64,000 nt of DNA, from contig NZ_JAKLLH010000012.1 of assembly GCF_023150235.1 (NCBI RefSeq), positions 97,626-161,625 of the forward strand, written 5' to 3'. Below the pieces are notes generated by a model, which did no database searches, had not been told where the DNA came from, and saw only the letters and a list, made by a program, of their open reading frames with translations. The stretch comes from Azonexus sp. (GTDB taxonomy: Bacteria > Pseudomonadota > Gammaproteobacteria > Burkholderiales > Rhodocyclaceae). A program made the translations under genes and the position numbers. How positions within the stretch are numbered: the first letter of the stretch is position 1; each line of letters starts with the position of its first letter. Shown piece by piece: positions 25,683-36,836 of this stretch.

Positions 25683-26957
25683 ATGTCCGCCTCTGAACAC
25701 ATCGAAGACCACGGCCTGCTGCGCTTTCTCACCTGCGGCAGCGTCGACGACGGCAAGAGCACGCTGATCGGCCGCCTGCTGTTCGACACCAAGACCATCC
25801 TCGCCGACACCCTGAACGCGATTGAAAAAACCTCGCAGAAGCGCGGCATGAGCGCGGTCGACCTGTCGCTGCTGACCGACGGCCTGCAAGCCGAGCGCGA
25901 GCAAGGCATCACCATCGACGTCGCCTATCGCTACTTCTCCACCGGCACGCGCAAGTACATCATCGCCGACGCGCCGGGCCACGAGCAGTACACCCGCAAC
26001 ATGGTCACCGCCGCCTCGACCGCCAACCTGGCGATCATCCTGATCGACGCGCGCAAGGGCGTGCTGACCCAGACCCGCCGCCATTCCAAGCTGGCGGCGC
26101 TGGTCGGCATCCCGCACCTGGTGGTCGCGATCAACAAGATGGACCTGGTCGATTACTCGCAGGAAACCTACGAGAAGATCAAGGCCGAGTACCTCGAATT
26201 CGCTGCCAAGGTCGGGATTCAGGACATCCGCTTCATTCCGCTGTCGGCGCTAAACGGCGACATGATCGTCGACCGGGGCGACAGCCTGAACTGGTATGAC
26301 GGCCCAACCCTGCTCGACATCCTCGAAGCCGCGCCGGCTGCGCACACCGAGCACACCGAGAAGTTTCGCTTCCCGGTCCAGTTCGTCTGCCGCCCGCAGG
26401 ACTCAGCCAACCCCGAACTGCACGACTACCGTGGCTTCATGGGCCGCGTCGAGTCCGGTGCTATCAAGGTCGGCGATGCCGTCACCGTTTTGCCCAATGG
26501 CTTCACGTCGACCGTGAAAGCGGTGCAACTCGGCGGCGTCGACATCAACGAAGGCGTCACCGAGCAATCGGTGACCCTGCTGCTGGCCGACGAAATCGAC
26601 TGTTCGCGCGGCGACATGATCGTCAAGAGCGACGAGGCCCCGGCGGCGGTCAAGGAAATCCGCGCCACCGTCTGCTGGCTCTCGGAAACCCCGCTCGACC
26701 GCGCCCGCACCTACCTGATCCGCCACACGACACGCGACAGCAAGGCCAAGCTGACCGGCATCGACCACCGCCTCGACGTTAACACGCTGGAAAAGGTCGC
26801 CGCCGACAAGCTGGCGATGAACGACATCGCCGAAGTCAGCTTCAAGCTGGCGCAACCGCTGTTCGTCGACGCCTACACCGACAACCGTGCCACCGGTGCT
26901 TTCATCGTCATCGACGAGAGCAACAACAACACCGTTGGCGCCGGGATGATTATTTAA
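25683..26957 (+). CDS. cysN: Sulfate adenylyltransferase large subunit CysN
   Basis: A 424-residue EF-Tu-like GTPase partner of CysD. Motifs: G1 GSVDDGKSTLIGRLL near residue 20, G3 DAPGHEQYTRNM near residue 98, and G4 NKMD near residue 152, then beta-barrel domains. There is no C-terminal CysC kinase domain. The ATG at 25683 gives the standard length; 22 upstream codons to 25617 lie within the toxin gene. A near-palindrome (TTCACGTCGACCGTGAA) lies in frame near residue 275. A terminator follows at 27008. Confidence 0.95.
   Translation: MSASEHIEDHGLLRFLTCGSVDDGKSTLIGRLLFDTKTILADTLNAIEKTSQKRGMSAVDLSLLTDGLQAEREQGITIDVAYRYFSTGTRKYIIADAPGHEQYTRNMVTAASTANLAIILIDARKGVLTQTRRHSKLAALVGIPHLVVAINKMDLVDYSQETYEKIKAEYLEFAAKVGIQDIRFIPLSALNGDMIVDRGDSLNWYDGPTLLDILEAAPAAHTEHTEKFRFPVQFVCRPQDSANPELHDYRGFMGRVESGAIKVGDAVTVLPNGFTSTVKAVQLGGVDINEGVTEQSVTLLLADEIDCSRGDMIVKSDEAPAAVKEIRATVCWLSETPLDRARTYLIRHTTRDSKAKLTGIDHRLDVNTLEKVAADKLAMNDIAEVSFKLAQPLFVDAYTDNRATGAFIVIDESNNNTVGAGMII
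26502..26518. repeat. One-base-deleted copy of the palindrome in cysN
   Basis: TTCACGTCGACCGTGAA: identical to the long family form except that one G is missing left of the centre. It encodes F-T-S-T-V-K in CysN. Confidence 0.65.
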
Positions 26958-27007
26958 CAAAATCACGGAAATTCAACAAAAACACGGTCAACCAGCAAAA
27001 TCGCCAA

Positions 27008-27035
27008 AAACCTCCGCTTGCCGGAGGTTTTTTTT
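27008..27035 (+). terminator. Intrinsic terminator after cysN
   Basis: ACCTCCG and CGGAGGT arms around CTTGC, followed by a run of T, and preceded by A residues. Half a palindrome copy (ACACGGTCAACC) lies just before it. From here to the next start at 27305 I see no other feature. Confidence 0.88.
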
Positions 27036-27304
27036 ACCCGAAAAGGCATATACCGATTACCTATTATTGCTGTATTACCCGCGTGTTACCATGACGCGAC
27101 GGGTATTCCGTTCATTTTTTCCACCAGGCCGGCCAACACCATCCTGCCCGCGAGTCGATGAGCGAATCCCTGCTGACAGCACATACCGGGACAACATTGA
27201 GGCATGCCGAAAAGATCGAATTCAAGCACCGGCGGCATGACTTCGACAAAGTGCCTTCCCGGCTGACTGTCTCGCATCGAAGTCTTTATTTTCAGGGGGA
27301 TAAC

Positions 27305-28933
27305 ATGCTGTTGAACAATCTTTCCATTCGTTTGCGCCTCTTCGGGAGCTTCTTTTTCATTGTTCTGCTGCTCGTGATGCTTGGCGGCTTTTCATGGCAA
27401 AAAATCAGTATCACGGCGCATGAAACCAGCTCGATGTACGAATACAACACCAAGCCCCTGCCCGAGTTGGCCAAGGTCACCAATGCCTTTTTGCGGAAAC
27501 GGGTGGAATTGCGTAATCCGATAATTTTCCCCGAAGACCGGGAAGATGCCTTCAGAAGCCTGCAAGAACTTGACAAGGAAATCGAAACGGCACTCGCCGC
27601 TTTCGAGCGTTCGATTCACAACGACAAGATCCGCGAGCAATTTGCCACCCTGAAAAAGGAACTTGCCACATTCAGGACTGTCCAGGACGCGATTGTTTCC
27701 TTCATCAATCAGGGAAATACCGAGCAAGCGAAAAAATTGATGCACGAGCAGTGCAAGCCGGCCGCCCTCAAGGTATTGCAGGCAAGCCACGAGCTGGAAA
27801 AAACCAAGCTCGCGCTTGCCGAAGCCAAGCATCTGGACGCGGATAAAAATGCGACCGCCGTGTCCTATACGGTACTGATCATCATGGCCATCGGCATTGT
27901 CGTCGCCCTGTTGCTTGCCGGCTACCTTTCCAGAATCATCCTCGGCCCCCTGCGTGAAATGGAAAACATGTTCCGCACCATGGCCAACGGCGAGGGCGAC
28001 CTGACCCGGCGCTTCCACATTCACGGGCAGAACGAAGTTTCCGCCACCACCTCGGCCTTCAATCTCTTCCTGGAAAAACTCAATTCGATCATCAAGGAAA
28101 TTGTTTCCTCTTCCAGCGAGATCGGCCAGATCTCGTCCAGCAACATCCAGCTGGCAAGTCGCATGAACAGCGACATGACCGAAATCTCCTCGACCGTCGA
28201 AAACATTGCCGCCACCTTCGAGGAAATGACGACTTCGATTGCCCACGTTTCCGACAACTGCAATGTCACGGCCTCGGCGGCAACGACCGCCGACGAACAT
28301 ACCAGCCGTGGCTACCAGATCGTGCACGACACCATTTCCCAGATGAGCACAACGTCGAGCCGCGTCTCGGAAACCGCCGTGAGTATCGAAGCGCTTGGCG
28401 ATTCGGCCAAGCAAATCGGCGGCATCGTCACCGTGATCAAGGAAATTGCCGAACAAACCAATCTCCTGGCCCTGAATGCCGCCATCGAGGCAGCTCGCGC
28501 CGGCGAGCAGGGACGCGGCTTTGCCGTGGTTGCCGACGAAGTCAGGAAACTGGCGGAGCGCACCGGCAATTCGACAGCCGAAATCGCCAAGGTGATCGAG
28601 GAAATATCAACCAAGACCATCCAGTCGGTGAATATGATGCAGGAAGGTCTGAAATACGTCGAAGGCGGGAAACAGGCCACCATGTCTTCGGGTAACGCCA
28701 TCGAGGAAATCCAGTCGAGCATCAGGACCGTGGGCGAAATGACCGGCGATATCTCGCGCGCACTGAACGAGCAGTCGCGCGCGGTGGAAGCAACTGCCCA
28801 GAATGTGGCGCAAATTACCGACCGCATCCACAAGACCTCGGCCTCTTCCGAAGATGTCGTCCTCAATTCGCAGCAACTCGGGAACAAGATCGAAAGCCTG
28901 CTGCGCCTGGTCGGCAGTTTCAAGACGGCATGA
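27305..28933 (+). CDS. Methyl-accepting chemotaxis protein
   Basis: 542 residues. The ATG at 27305 has AGGGGG a few bases upstream and is followed at once by a membrane helix ([20 protein letters not shown]); the longer frame from 27158 is poorly supported. Layout: membrane helix 1 (8-30), a four-helix-bundle-like periplasmic sensor (35-185), helix 2 (188-210), HAMP (210-262), then the cytoplasmic signalling domain with the hairpin tip [20 protein letters not shown] and [18 protein letters not shown]. The ligand is unknown. It stands alone, away from the che genes at 58-64 kb. Confidence 0.92.
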   Translation: MLLNNLSIRLRLFGSFFFIVLLLVMLGGFSWQKISITAHETSSMYEYNTKPLPELAKVTNAFLRKRVELRNPIIFPEDREDAFRSLQELDKEIETALAAFERSIHNDKIREQFATLKKELATFRTVQDAIVSFINQGNTEQAKKLMHEQCKPAALKVLQASHELEKTKLALAEAKHLDADKNATAVSYTVLIIMAIGIVVALLLAGYLSRIILGPLREMENMFRTMANGEGDLTRRFHIHGQNEVSATTSAFNLFLEKLNSIIKEIVSSSSEIGQISSSNIQLASRMNSDMTEISSTVENIAATFEEMTTSIAHVSDNCNVTASAATTADEHTSRGYQIVHDTISQMSTTSSRVSETAVSIEALGDSAKQIGGIVTVIKEIAEQTNLLALNAAIEAARAGEQGRGFAVVADEVRKLAERTGNSTAEIAKVIEEISTKTIQSVNMMQEGLKYVEGGKQATMSSGNAIEEIQSSIRTVGEMTGDISRALNEQSRAVEATAQNVAQITDRIHKTSASSEDVVLNSQQLGNKIESLLRLVGSFKTA

Positions 28934-29093
28934 CCCGCTGGCGGCGCCGGGGCGCGCCGCCACTCGCGGCCACCGCGGATCGGCACGCCCCATTCGCAAC
29001 GGAGCATCCGCCGCGTGTGCCTCCCGGCGGAAGACCGCCACGCCGGGCAAAGCATGCAATACTGCTGGCTTCCGCCACTCCAGGAGAATTCCG

Positions 29094-30062
29094 ATGCCTA
29101 CCCCCCTGAAGCGACTGCTTGCCAGCCTCATGTTCGCCTCGCTGCTCGGTGGCTCGGCCCCGCTATGGGCCGAAGCACCGCAGCAGAAAACGCAGGTACC
29201 CGGTTATTACCGCTTGCAACTGGGTCAGTTCGAGATCACCGCTCTCTACGATGGCGCCATCGAACTCGACAGCAAGCTCCTGAAGCACATCGGCGAACGC
29301 GAAAAACAGCAGTTGCTCTCCCGCCAGTTCCTGAAAGGTCCGAAAGTACAGACCGCGGTCAACGCCTATCTGGTAAACACCGGTAGCCGCCTGATCCTGG
29401 TCGATACCGGCGCGGCCAAACTCTTCGGACCGGGACTGGGCAATATCGTGGACAATCTCAAGGCCGCCGGCCATACGCCGGAGCAGGTCGATGCGGTCCT
29501 GCTGACCCACCTGCACGGAGACCACGTCAACGGCCTGATAACGGCGGATGGTCAGGCCGCCTTTCCCAATGCCGAAGTCTGGTCGAGCAAGGCCGACAGC
29601 GATTACTGGCTGAGCGAGGAAACCGCAGCCAGCGCACCCAAGGAGATGCAGCCCCTGTTCAAGATGTCGCGCGATGCCGCTGCGCCCTATCTCGCCGCAG
29701 AAAAATGGCACACCTACATCAACGAGCGCGAGTTGCTGCCCGGCGTCTTCAGCGTCGATACGCGCGGCCATACGCCGGGGCACGCCAGCTACCGTTTCGT
29801 CAGCGCCGGTCAACGCCTGCTGGTGCTCGGCGATCTGGTGCACAACCACGCGGTACAGTTTCCGCGTCCGGATGTCGCCATCGAATTCGATACCGACCCA
29901 CAGCAGGCGGTACTGGCCCGCAAGCGCATCTTCGACATGGCCGCACGGCAGAAGTTGATGGTCGCCGGCATGCACCTGCCCTTCCCCGGTATCGGCCACA
30001 TCCGACGCGAAGGCAACGCCTACGCCTGGGTGCCGCTGGAATTCGCACCGGCAACGAAATAG
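29094..30062 (+). CDS. Secreted metallo-beta-lactamase-fold hydrolase
   Basis: 322 residues with a signal peptide (LKRLLASLMFASLLGGSAPL, cleaved after AEA) and the MBL zinc motif THLHGDHVNGL near residue 145, a further D in LVDTGAAKLFG, H in TRGHTPGHASY near residue 225, and D/H in VLGDLVHNH and GMHLPFPGIGH. It belongs to the large group that includes quorum-quenching lactonase-like and other exported hydrolases; the substrate cannot be read. GGAG lies 9 bp before the start. Confidence 0.85.
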   Translation: MPTPLKRLLASLMFASLLGGSAPLWAEAPQQKTQVPGYYRLQLGQFEITALYDGAIELDSKLLKHIGEREKQQLLSRQFLKGPKVQTAVNAYLVNTGSRLILVDTGAAKLFGPGLGNIVDNLKAAGHTPEQVDAVLLTHLHGDHVNGLITADGQAAFPNAEVWSSKADSDYWLSEETAASAPKEMQPLFKMSRDAAAPYLAAEKWHTYINERELLPGVFSVDTRGHTPGHASYRFVSAGQRLLVLGDLVHNHAVQFPRPDVAIEFDTDPQQAVLARKRIFDMAARQKLMVAGMHLPFPGIGHIRREGNAYAWVPLEFAPATK

Positions 30063-30184
30063 CCCCGGGAGAGCTGCGCATCTTCCCGTCAGCGCCGCCG
30101 CCAAAGGGCGGCGCTGCGGTCTCTCCAGTGACCGTCGCGAAGCGGTGGATGAAAATGACGGATTGACAACGGCAATGCTACAAA

Positions 30185-30199
30185 TGATAATAATTATCA
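30185..30199. promoter_or_regulatory. Perfect 7-1-7 Fur box upstream of EAL gene
   Basis: TGATAATAATTATCA is an exact 7-1-7 inverted repeat of the Fur type. It lies 57 bp before the EAL ATG and after the stop of the MBL gene on the same strand, so the EAL gene is the natural target. Confidence 0.75.
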
Positions 30200-30256
30200 A
30201 ATGCACAGCCAGCCACGCCACGGTGTCAGCCAGCCACGCTTCATGAGACGACGCCA

Positions 30257-31045
30257 ATGCAGCCCCCTGCCTCCCGACCGCAGCCCCACCCTCACACCAT
30301 CCTCGAGTGTCTGACCGCCAGTCGCTTCGGGGTCGAATACCAGCCGCTGGTGTGTGCCGCCAGCGGCGACATTCTCTGCTACGAGGCACTGGCCCGCTTC
30401 ATCACCGCCGACGGCGCCTCGCTGGCACCGGACCTGGTTTTCGAGGCCCTGCACGACAACCCGCTGCTACTGCTGCACGCCGAGCTGGAAACCAAGCGCC
30501 TGCAGCTTGCCGAGGCGCCGATGCACGGCCAGCTCTTCGTCAATCTCGACCCCGACAGCTATGCCCAGGGGCTCGACGACGACGGCAACAATCTCTTTCT
30601 CCCCATTCTCGGTGCTCAGCGCAGCCGGCTGGTGGTCGAGGTCATCGAAAACCTGCATCTGCAGGATGTGGCACTGGCGCATCGGATGATGGAAGAACTG
30701 GAGCGGGAGAAAATCCGCATGGCCATTGACGACCTTTCCTCTTCGCGCGGGCTGGTCTCCTATGCCTCCTTGCTCAATGCCGCCTACCTCAAATTCGATC
30801 GCGGCTGGCTGGCCGGGGAACTGAGCAGCCGGCAGCGCACGATCCTGACCTGGGCCTTGGCGCAGGCGCACGATCTGGAGTTGAAGACGGTGCTCGAAGG
30901 GGTGGAAACGCTCGAACACCTGGCCATGGCAAAGCAGATGGGCTTCGACCTGGTACAGGGTTTCCTTTTCCGCGACCGCTTCGTCCGACGTGGCTGCCAG
31001 CCAAAACGAGCCGGCCCACCCAGAGTTCTCGCCGAAGCCGCCTGA
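30257..31045 (+). CDS. EAL-domain protein, probable c-di-GMP phosphodiesterase
   Basis: A 262-residue stand-alone EAL domain with no sensor. Catalytic pattern: EAL in CYEALARF near residue 43, N in FVNLDPDS, E in VVEVIENLHL, DD in RMAIDDLSSSRG near residue 160, K in YLKFDRG, E in VLEGVETLEHL and Q in LVQGFLF. The usual DDFGTG loop reads DDLSSSRG, but both Asp are kept, so activity is plausible. No other domain. The Fur box suggests iron control of c-di-GMP breakdown. The 262 bp after it (31046-31307) hold only a half palindrome copy (CCACGGTCAACC). Confidence 0.85.
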   Translation: MQPPASRPQPHPHTILECLTASRFGVEYQPLVCAASGDILCYEALARFITADGASLAPDLVFEALHDNPLLLLHAELETKRLQLAEAPMHGQLFVNLDPDSYAQGLDDDGNNLFLPILGAQRSRLVVEVIENLHLQDVALAHRMMEELEREKIRMAIDDLSSSRGLVSYASLLNAAYLKFDRGWLAGELSSRQRTILTWALAQAHDLELKTVLEGVETLEHLAMAKQMGFDLVQGFLFRDRFVRRGCQPKRAGPPRVLAEAA

Positions 31046-31307
31046 CGACCTCGGCACAAACGCGGATCGCACCGTAAGCCACCGCACGGGTCCTTGGACT
31101 TGCCCCCACGCCCTTGAGAAACCTTCGTCTATCTGCGTCCGAAATGCGGCCTCCAGGACGCGCCCCCCCTTTTTTTGCCACTGCCGGATCAAATTTGACG
31201 GGCACTCGGGCACCCAGGGGGCTTTACCACGGTCAACCCCCGTAATTCCCGATTTTCTGCTTTTCCTCCCGCCCATCAACTGCGGCTAGAATGCAGTTCC
31301 TGCCTCT

Positions 31308-33974
31308 ATGATCGACGGGGCGCAGCCCCCTGCCATGACCTCCGTTTCCGAACTCCGCATCGGCGATATCGCCAGTAATCAGGTTCTGACCACGACGCCA
31401 GAGACCTCCCTGCGCGAGCTGATCCGGCTGTTTGCCGAAAGCCGGGTTTCGTCGATCGTGGTCATCGAGGACGAATTCCCTGTCGGCATCGTGACCGAGC
31501 GCGATCTACTGCGCCTGGCATGCAGCGGTTACAGCGAGGACAAACCGGTGCGGGCGGTCATGAGCGCCCCTCTGACCACCGCGCGCAACGATCTCGATTT
31601 CTCATCGGCGCACGCCCTGCTTTCCAGTCACGGCATCCGCCACCTGGTGCTGGTCGATGCCCACGGACATCTGGCCGGAGTCGCCAGCGAGACGGATTTC
31701 CGCCGCCACATCGGCAACGATCTGTTCGCCTCGATCCAGACCCTGCACGCCGTCATGGAGCCGACGGCCGAAATGCTGTCGCCCGAGCATTCGCTGGCCA
31801 AGGTACTGGAAACCATGGCGGCGCATCGCCTGGACCATGTCCTGCTCGGTGAAGACCAGTACGCCCTCGGCATCATCACCGAACGCGACGTTCCACGCCT
31901 GCTTGCCGCCCACCTCGATCCAGAGCGGGTTCGTGCCGGCGAGGTCATGTCACGGCCGCTGCACACGGTCCGGGGCGAGATTCCGGCGGCCGAAGTCGCC
32001 CGCCGCATGGCGCAGGCCGGCTTGCGCCATCTGGTGGTGGAAGATGCTTCCGGGCGCGCCGTCGGCGTTGTCAGCCAGCACCGGATGCTCGAGCGCCTGA
32101 GCAGCACGCTGATGGAACAAGGGCGCAACCGCCTGGCCAGCCAGCTTGATCTGCTACTGGAAATGACCGGCATCGGCACCTGGGAATACGATCACCGCCA
32201 GGACCGCCTGCTGCGTAGCCCGGCCTTGAACAAGATGCTCGGCTTTCCCGCAGATCATGGGCCGGAATCGCTGGATGCCCTCGTCGGACGCAGCAGCGCC
32301 AGCGAACAACGCCGGATGAGCGCCCTCTTTCGCGAATTCCACAGCGGCAGGCAGCGTGAATTGAATACGGAATATCTGGCCCGCGATGCCCGGAAGCAGC
32401 CTCGCTGGATCGGCATTCGCGGTCGTGTCGTCGAGAGCGCCGACGAAGGCGGGCCGCTGCGCTCGGCGGGCGTGGCCATCGACATCAATGAGCAGAAAGA
32501 GGCCGAACAGAGACTGCTGGCAACGGAAAGGCGCTTCCGTTTCCTGCTCGAAAACCTTCCCCTGGCCATAGCCCACCTCAACATCGAAGGCGAGATCGTT
32601 TTTCTCAACCGGCGCTTCGTCGCCGATTTCGGCTACACCCGGCAGGAAATTCCGCACCTGGCCTCCTGGTGGCAGAAAGTCTGCCCCGACCGGGAACGCC
32701 GGCAACATGCCATCGACCGCTGGAACATCGCCTTTGCCCAGGCAACGAACGACGATACCCTGATCCGCGCCGGCGATTTCGACCTGGTCTGCCAGGACGG
32801 AAGTCAATGCACGGTCGAGATATCCGGCATGGTCTTCGACGAGGAAATCCTGGTCAGCTTCATCGATGTCAGCGAGCGGCGGGAGCAGCAGCGCCTGCTC
32901 GAGTTCGGCAACGCCATCCTGAAGATGATCTCGGTCGGGGGCGAACTTCCCCTGGTGCTCGACCACATCTGCCGCGACATCGAGGCCCGCTACCCCGAGC
33001 TGCGCTGCTCCATCCTGCTACTCGACGAAGACTCTCGCCGCCTCCGCTACGGCGCGGCCCCCAGCCTGCCCGATTCCTGGCGGGTGCCGACCGAGAGCAT
33101 CGCCATCGGCCCCGAGGTCGGCGCCTGCGGCAGTGCCGCCTTCCACGGCTGGGAAGTTTTCTCCACCGACATCGCCAGCGACCCGCTCTGGCGCGATTTC
33201 CGCGATGCCGCCGGTCGCCACGGCCTGGCTGCCTGCTGGTCGACCCCCATCGTCTCGGCCGAGGGCAAGGTTCTCGGCACCTTCGCCATCTACTGGTTCC
33301 AGTCTCACCCGACCCTGACGCAGGCCACCCGCCGCCATGTGGCCACCGCCACCTCGCTGGCCGCCATCGCCATTCAGAAACAGCGGCGCGACGCGGCATT
33401 GCAGCGCCTGCATCAAAGCCTGACTCGCGCCGAATCGATCGGTCAGATGGGTAGCTGGCGCTGGGATATCGTCCAGCACAGAGCGCAGTGGTCGCCGCAG
33501 ATGTTCCTGCTTTTTGCCCTCGATCCTCACGAGATGCCGCCGGATTTCGAGCACTTCATCGCCCTGGTCCACCCGGACGAGCAAGGGCAGGTCAGACAGG
33601 CTCTCGAGCGGATGCTCGCGGGTGGCGAACCGGAAATCGGCATCTATCGCCGCCACCCCGAGCGAGGCCCGCTGCGATACCTGCAACCCAGCTATACGCT
33701 GGTACGCGATGCCGACGGCCAGCCACTCGCCTACGAAGGCACGCTGCTCGATGTCACCGCCGCGGTCCTGAACGAGGAAAAACTGCACCGCCAGATCGAG
33801 GAATTGCGCCGCTGGCAAAAAGTGATGCTGGGGCGGGAGAGTCGGGTCCTCGAACTCAAGCGCGAAGTCAACGCCCTGCTCCTGCAGCATGGACAAGCGC
33901 CTCGCTACGGCAGCGTGATTGCTGGCGGCGACGAACGGCACCGGGAAGATGGCGAAGACGAGGGGACGGCATGA
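31308..33974 (+). CDS. CBS-PAS-GAF-PAS sensor protein lacking an output domain
   Basis: 888 residues. Two CBS pairs (about 15-275; e.g. [32 protein letters not shown]), PAS (about 285-400), PAS (about 405-530), GAF (about 545-695; [20 protein letters not shown]) and a further PAS (about 700-815), ending in a short coiled region. It has no HisKA, HATPase, GGDEF or EAL domain and no membrane segment, so it is cytoplasmic and cannot signal alone by known means. Its stop overlaps the start of the hybrid kinase (ATGA), so the kinase is the probable partner. An in-frame ATG at 31335 is an equally plausible start. Confidence 0.83.
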   Translation: MIDGAQPPAMTSVSELRIGDIASNQVLTTTPETSLRELIRLFAESRVSSIVVIEDEFPVGIVTERDLLRLACSGYSEDKPVRAVMSAPLTTARNDLDFSSAHALLSSHGIRHLVLVDAHGHLAGVASETDFRRHIGNDLFASIQTLHAVMEPTAEMLSPEHSLAKVLETMAAHRLDHVLLGEDQYALGIITERDVPRLLAAHLDPERVRAGEVMSRPLHTVRGEIPAAEVARRMAQAGLRHLVVEDASGRAVGVVSQHRMLERLSSTLMEQGRNRLASQLDLLLEMTGIGTWEYDHRQDRLLRSPALNKMLGFPADHGPESLDALVGRSSASEQRRMSALFREFHSGRQRELNTEYLARDARKQPRWIGIRGRVVESADEGGPLRSAGVAIDINEQKEAEQRLLATERRFRFLLENLPLAIAHLNIEGEIVFLNRRFVADFGYTRQEIPHLASWWQKVCPDRERRQHAIDRWNIAFAQATNDDTLIRAGDFDLVCQDGSQCTVEISGMVFDEEILVSFIDVSERREQQRLLEFGNAILKMISVGGELPLVLDHICRDIEARYPELRCSILLLDEDSRRLRYGAAPSLPDSWRVPTESIAIGPEVGACGSAAFHGWEVFSTDIASDPLWRDFRDAAGRHGLAACWSTPIVSAEGKVLGTFAIYWFQSHPTLTQATRRHVATATSLAAIAIQKQRRDAALQRLHQSLTRAESIGQMGSWRWDIVQHRAQWSPQMFLLFALDPHEMPPDFEHFIALVHPDEQGQVRQALERMLAGGEPEIGIYRRHPERGPLRYLQPSYTLVRDADGQPLAYEGTLLDVTAAVLNEEKLHRQIEELRRWQKVMLGRESRVLELKREVNALLLQHGQAPRYGSVIAGGDERHREDGEDEGTA

Positions 33975-36688
33975 AAAAGCAGCACGGAGTGAAACGTTTA
34001 CTTGGTACCTGCCTTCCCATCAGCCTCTTGTGCGGCACGCCCCAGGCCGTAGCGCAGCAGGCCCCCTCGACCTTGAGCAGCCATCTCCCATCCACCCTGG
34101 CCGGCCTGGCCCTGCTCGGCACGGGTCTTCTGCTATGGAATTACAGCCTGCGCCGGCGGGTACGGGCCCGCACCCGCGAGCTGCACGAAGAACGCCAGCG
34201 GCTGGCCGACATCATGGACAAGATCGACGCGCTGGTCTTTCAGAAAGATGTCGACGGGCGCTACACCTATGTCAATCCGGCTTTTTGCCGCCTCCTGCAA
34301 CGCCGTGAAGAAGAAATTCTCGGCCGCGACGACGCTGGCTTGCTGCCGCTTGCCAGCGCGCGGGCCATTGCCGCTTCCGACCGCCGTATCCTCGATGCCG
34401 GCGAGCCCTGGCAACGCCACGCAGAAAAGCTGCTTCTGCCCAATGGCGAGGAACGCAGCTACCTGACGACCAAGACGCCCCTGCGCGACAATGCTGGACG
34501 CATCATCGGCCTGCAAGGCATCGCCACGGACATTACCGAGCACAGCAGTGCCACGGAGGCCTTGCAGGCGGAAAAAGGACGCACCGACGAATTGCTGGCC
34601 GAAGCCGAACACATGCGCCAGATTCTGCTCAGCACGCTGGAAGACCAGCAACTGGCCGAGATCCAGCTACGCAAGCTGTCGCAAGCGGTGGAGCAGAGCC
34701 CCGAGGCCATCGTCATCACCAACCTCAAGGCCGAGATCGAATACGTCAACGAGGCCTTCCTGCAAATCAGCGGCTACCGGCGGGAAGAAGTTCTGGGGCG
34801 CAATCCGCGCATTCTGCAATCATCCCGCACGCCAGACGAACGCTATACGGAAATGTGGTCCTGCCTGATTGAAGGGCGAACCTGGTGCGGTGAACTGATC
34901 AACCGGCGTAAAAATGGCGCGCTTTACCACGAGCGGGCGCTGATATCCCCCATCCGCTCGGCCGAGGGCGAAATCACCCACTACGTCGCGGTCAAGCAGG
35001 ATATCAGCGAGCAACGGCGGCTGGCCCAGGAGCTGGAGCGCCACCGTCATCATCTCGAGGAACTGGTCGATCTCCGTACCGCCGAACTGGCAACGGCAAA
35101 ACGGGCGGCGGAAGTAGCCAACCAGGCCAAAAGTGCCTTCCTGGCCAATATGAGCCACGAAATCCGTACCCCGATGAATGCCATCATCGGGCTCACCCAC
35201 CTGTTGCGCAAGAACGTACAAGACCCGGAGCAACGTGACCGGCTCGACAAGGTCCGTAATGCGGGCGAGCATCTGCTGGCGGTGATCAACGACATTCTCG
35301 ACCTTTCCAAGATCGAGGCCGGCAAGGTCGAACTCGAGGCCATTCCCTTCACCCTCGACCGGCTGCTGCCCCAGGTCGGCATGCTGGTCCGCGACCGGGC
35401 GCAGGACAAAGGGCTGAGCTTGCTCGTTGAACCCGCACCGGTACTGGAGGGCAGCCTGCTGGGCGACCCGACACGCCTGACCCAGGCGCTGCTCAACTAT
35501 ATTGGCAATGCGATCAAATTCACCGAGCGGGGAACGATAGGCCTGCGCTGCCAGCTGCAGGAGGTTTCGGCCGAGGAAGCCACGCTGCGTTTCGAGGTCA
35601 GCGACACCGGGATCGGGATCGAGGCCGAAGCCCTGGAACGCCTTTTCAACGCCTTCGAGCAGGCCGACAACTCAACCACGCGCCACTATGGCGGTACCGG
35701 CCTTGGCCTCGCCATCACCCGCCGCCTGGCGCTGCAGATGGGCGGGCAAACCGGGGTCGATAGCCGCCCCGGCAGCGGCAGCACCTTCTGGTTCACCGCC
35801 CGCCTTCGGCGCAGCCAGGTCGCCGCGCCGCCGCTCTCCGCCGCACTCTCCAGCGCGCATTCCGCCGAATTCCCGTTGCACGACGAGCGGAGCCCTCCCG
35901 TCTGTTGCGACCGCCGGGTTCTGCTCTGCGAAGACAATCCGGTCAATCAGGACGTCGCCCTCGCCCTGCTCGCCGACATCGGCCTGGAGGTCGACGTGGC
36001 CGGCAACGGGCGCGAAGCGGTGGCACGGGCCGCAGCCACGGACTACGACCTGATCCTGATGGACATGCAGATGCCATTGATGGACGGCCTGGAGGCCAGC
36101 CGCGCTATTCGCGCCCTGCCGCAATGCCGCGAACTTCCCATCGTCGCCATGACCGCCAATGCCTTTGCCGAGGATCGCGAACGCTGCCTGGCCGCCGGCA
36201 TGAATGATTTTCTTCCCAAACCGGTGAACCCGACGGCACTCTATCGCTGCCTGCAACACTGGCTGGCCTTGCCGAAATCGCTGCCGCCGCCCTCTCCCGC
36301 CCAGGACGACGGCAGCCGGCTGGCACTCACCGCAGCCGGCAAGCTGGACCTGGAACAGGCCCTTGCCATCACCCGCAATCGCCCGGAACGCCTGGTGAAA
36401 CTACTGACGATGTTTGCCGAAAACCATGCCGGCGATATCGACCGCCTGCGGCACGAATGGCAACAAGGCGAAGGCACGGCCGCCGAAAGAACCGCCCATT
36501 CGCTCAAAGGCACAGCCGCGACGCTAGGCATCCAGCCGCTCGGCCGCCTTGCCACCGAACTCGACCAAGCCCTGCGCACGGCAGAACCGGACGCACGCAT
36601 TGTCGAGCTGATCACGACGGTCGAACACGAACTACACAGCGTCTGCCAGTTGATCCGGGGCGAGGCGGAGGATAAGCAAGGGGATTGA
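33971..36688 (+). CDS. Membrane hybrid histidine kinase (PAS-PAS-HK-REC-HPt)
   Basis: 905 residues. Signal/anchor at the N-terminus plus one membrane helix ([20 protein letters not shown], about 38-57), a PAS domain (about 75-190), a second PAS (about 235-350), HisKA with [20 protein letters not shown] (phospho-His near residue 395), HATPase with VSDTGIGI and GGTGLGLAI, a REC domain (about 652-765, [17 protein letters not shown]) and a C-terminal HPt ([13 protein letters not shown], near residue 840). All catalytic motifs are present, so a full phosphorelay can run inside one protein. No response regulator is adjacent; the output is unknown. The start at 33971 overlaps the stop of the CBS/PAS protein. 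Confidence 0.9.
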   Translation: MKKQHGVKRLLGTCLPISLLCGTPQAVAQQAPSTLSSHLPSTLAGLALLGTGLLLWNYSLRRRVRARTRELHEERQRLADIMDKIDALVFQKDVDGRYTYVNPAFCRLLQRREEEILGRDDAGLLPLASARAIAASDRRILDAGEPWQRHAEKLLLPNGEERSYLTTKTPLRDNAGRIIGLQGIATDITEHSSATEALQAEKGRTDELLAEAEHMRQILLSTLEDQQLAEIQLRKLSQAVEQSPEAIVITNLKAEIEYVNEAFLQISGYRREEVLGRNPRILQSSRTPDERYTEMWSCLIEGRTWCGELINRRKNGALYHERALISPIRSAEGEITHYVAVKQDISEQRRLAQELERHRHHLEELVDLRTAELATAKRAAEVANQAKSAFLANMSHEIRTPMNAIIGLTHLLRKNVQDPEQRDRLDKVRNAGEHLLAVINDILDLSKIEAGKVELEAIPFTLDRLLPQVGMLVRDRAQDKGLSLLVEPAPVLEGSLLGDPTRLTQALLNYIGNAIKFTERGTIGLRCQLQEVSAEEATLRFEVSDTGIGIEAEALERLFNAFEQADNSTTRHYGGTGLGLAITRRLALQMGGQTGVDSRPGSGSTFWFTARLRRSQVAAPPLSAALSSAHSAEFPLHDERSPPVCCDRRVLLCEDNPVNQDVALALLADIGLEVDVAGNGREAVARAAATDYDLILMDMQMPLMDGLEASRAIRALPQCRELPIVAMTANAFAEDRERCLAAGMNDFLPKPVNPTALYRCLQHWLALPKSLPPPSPAQDDGSRLALTAAGKLDLEQALAITRNRPERLVKLLTMFAENHAGDIDRLRHEWQQGEGTAAERTAHSLKGTAATLGIQPLGRLATELDQALRTAEPDARIVELITTVEHELHSVCQLIRGEAEDKQGD

Positions 36689-36718
36689 AAAAACCGCGCT
36701 TCCTGGCGCCGGTTTTTT
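36688..36718 (+). terminator. Intrinsic terminator after the hybrid kinase
   Basis: AAAAAACCG-CGC and GCG-C-CGGTTTTTT arms around TTCCTG, overlapping the stop codon and ending in T residues. Confidence 0.8.
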
Positions 36719-36748
36719 GCTTTTTTCACGGTCGACCGTGAAAAAAGC
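36719..36748. repeat. 30-bp perfect palindrome, CGGTCGACCG family
   Basis: GCTTTTTTCACGGTCGACCG with its exact reverse complement. It lies between the convergent kinase and dctM genes, sandwiched by one terminator for each strand. Confidence 0.9.
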
Positions 36749-36750
36749 TG

Positions 36751-36779
36751 AAAAAGCCCCCCGCACATGGCGGGAGGCT
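36751..36779 (-). terminator. Intrinsic terminator after dctM
   Basis: On the minus strand AGCCTCCCGC and GCGGGGGGCT arms around a short CATGT-type loop, followed by TTTT. Confidence 0.75.
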
Positions 36780-36836
36780 TGCTCGGGAAAGTACCCGGGA
36801 GTGAAAAACCCCAGGCACCTCGGCCTTGTCCGGCGA

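Noticed and set aside
27158-27304. N-terminal extension of the chemoreceptor by 49 residues
   Set aside because: A ribosome site and a membrane helix directly after the ATG at 27305 make the shorter form far more likely.
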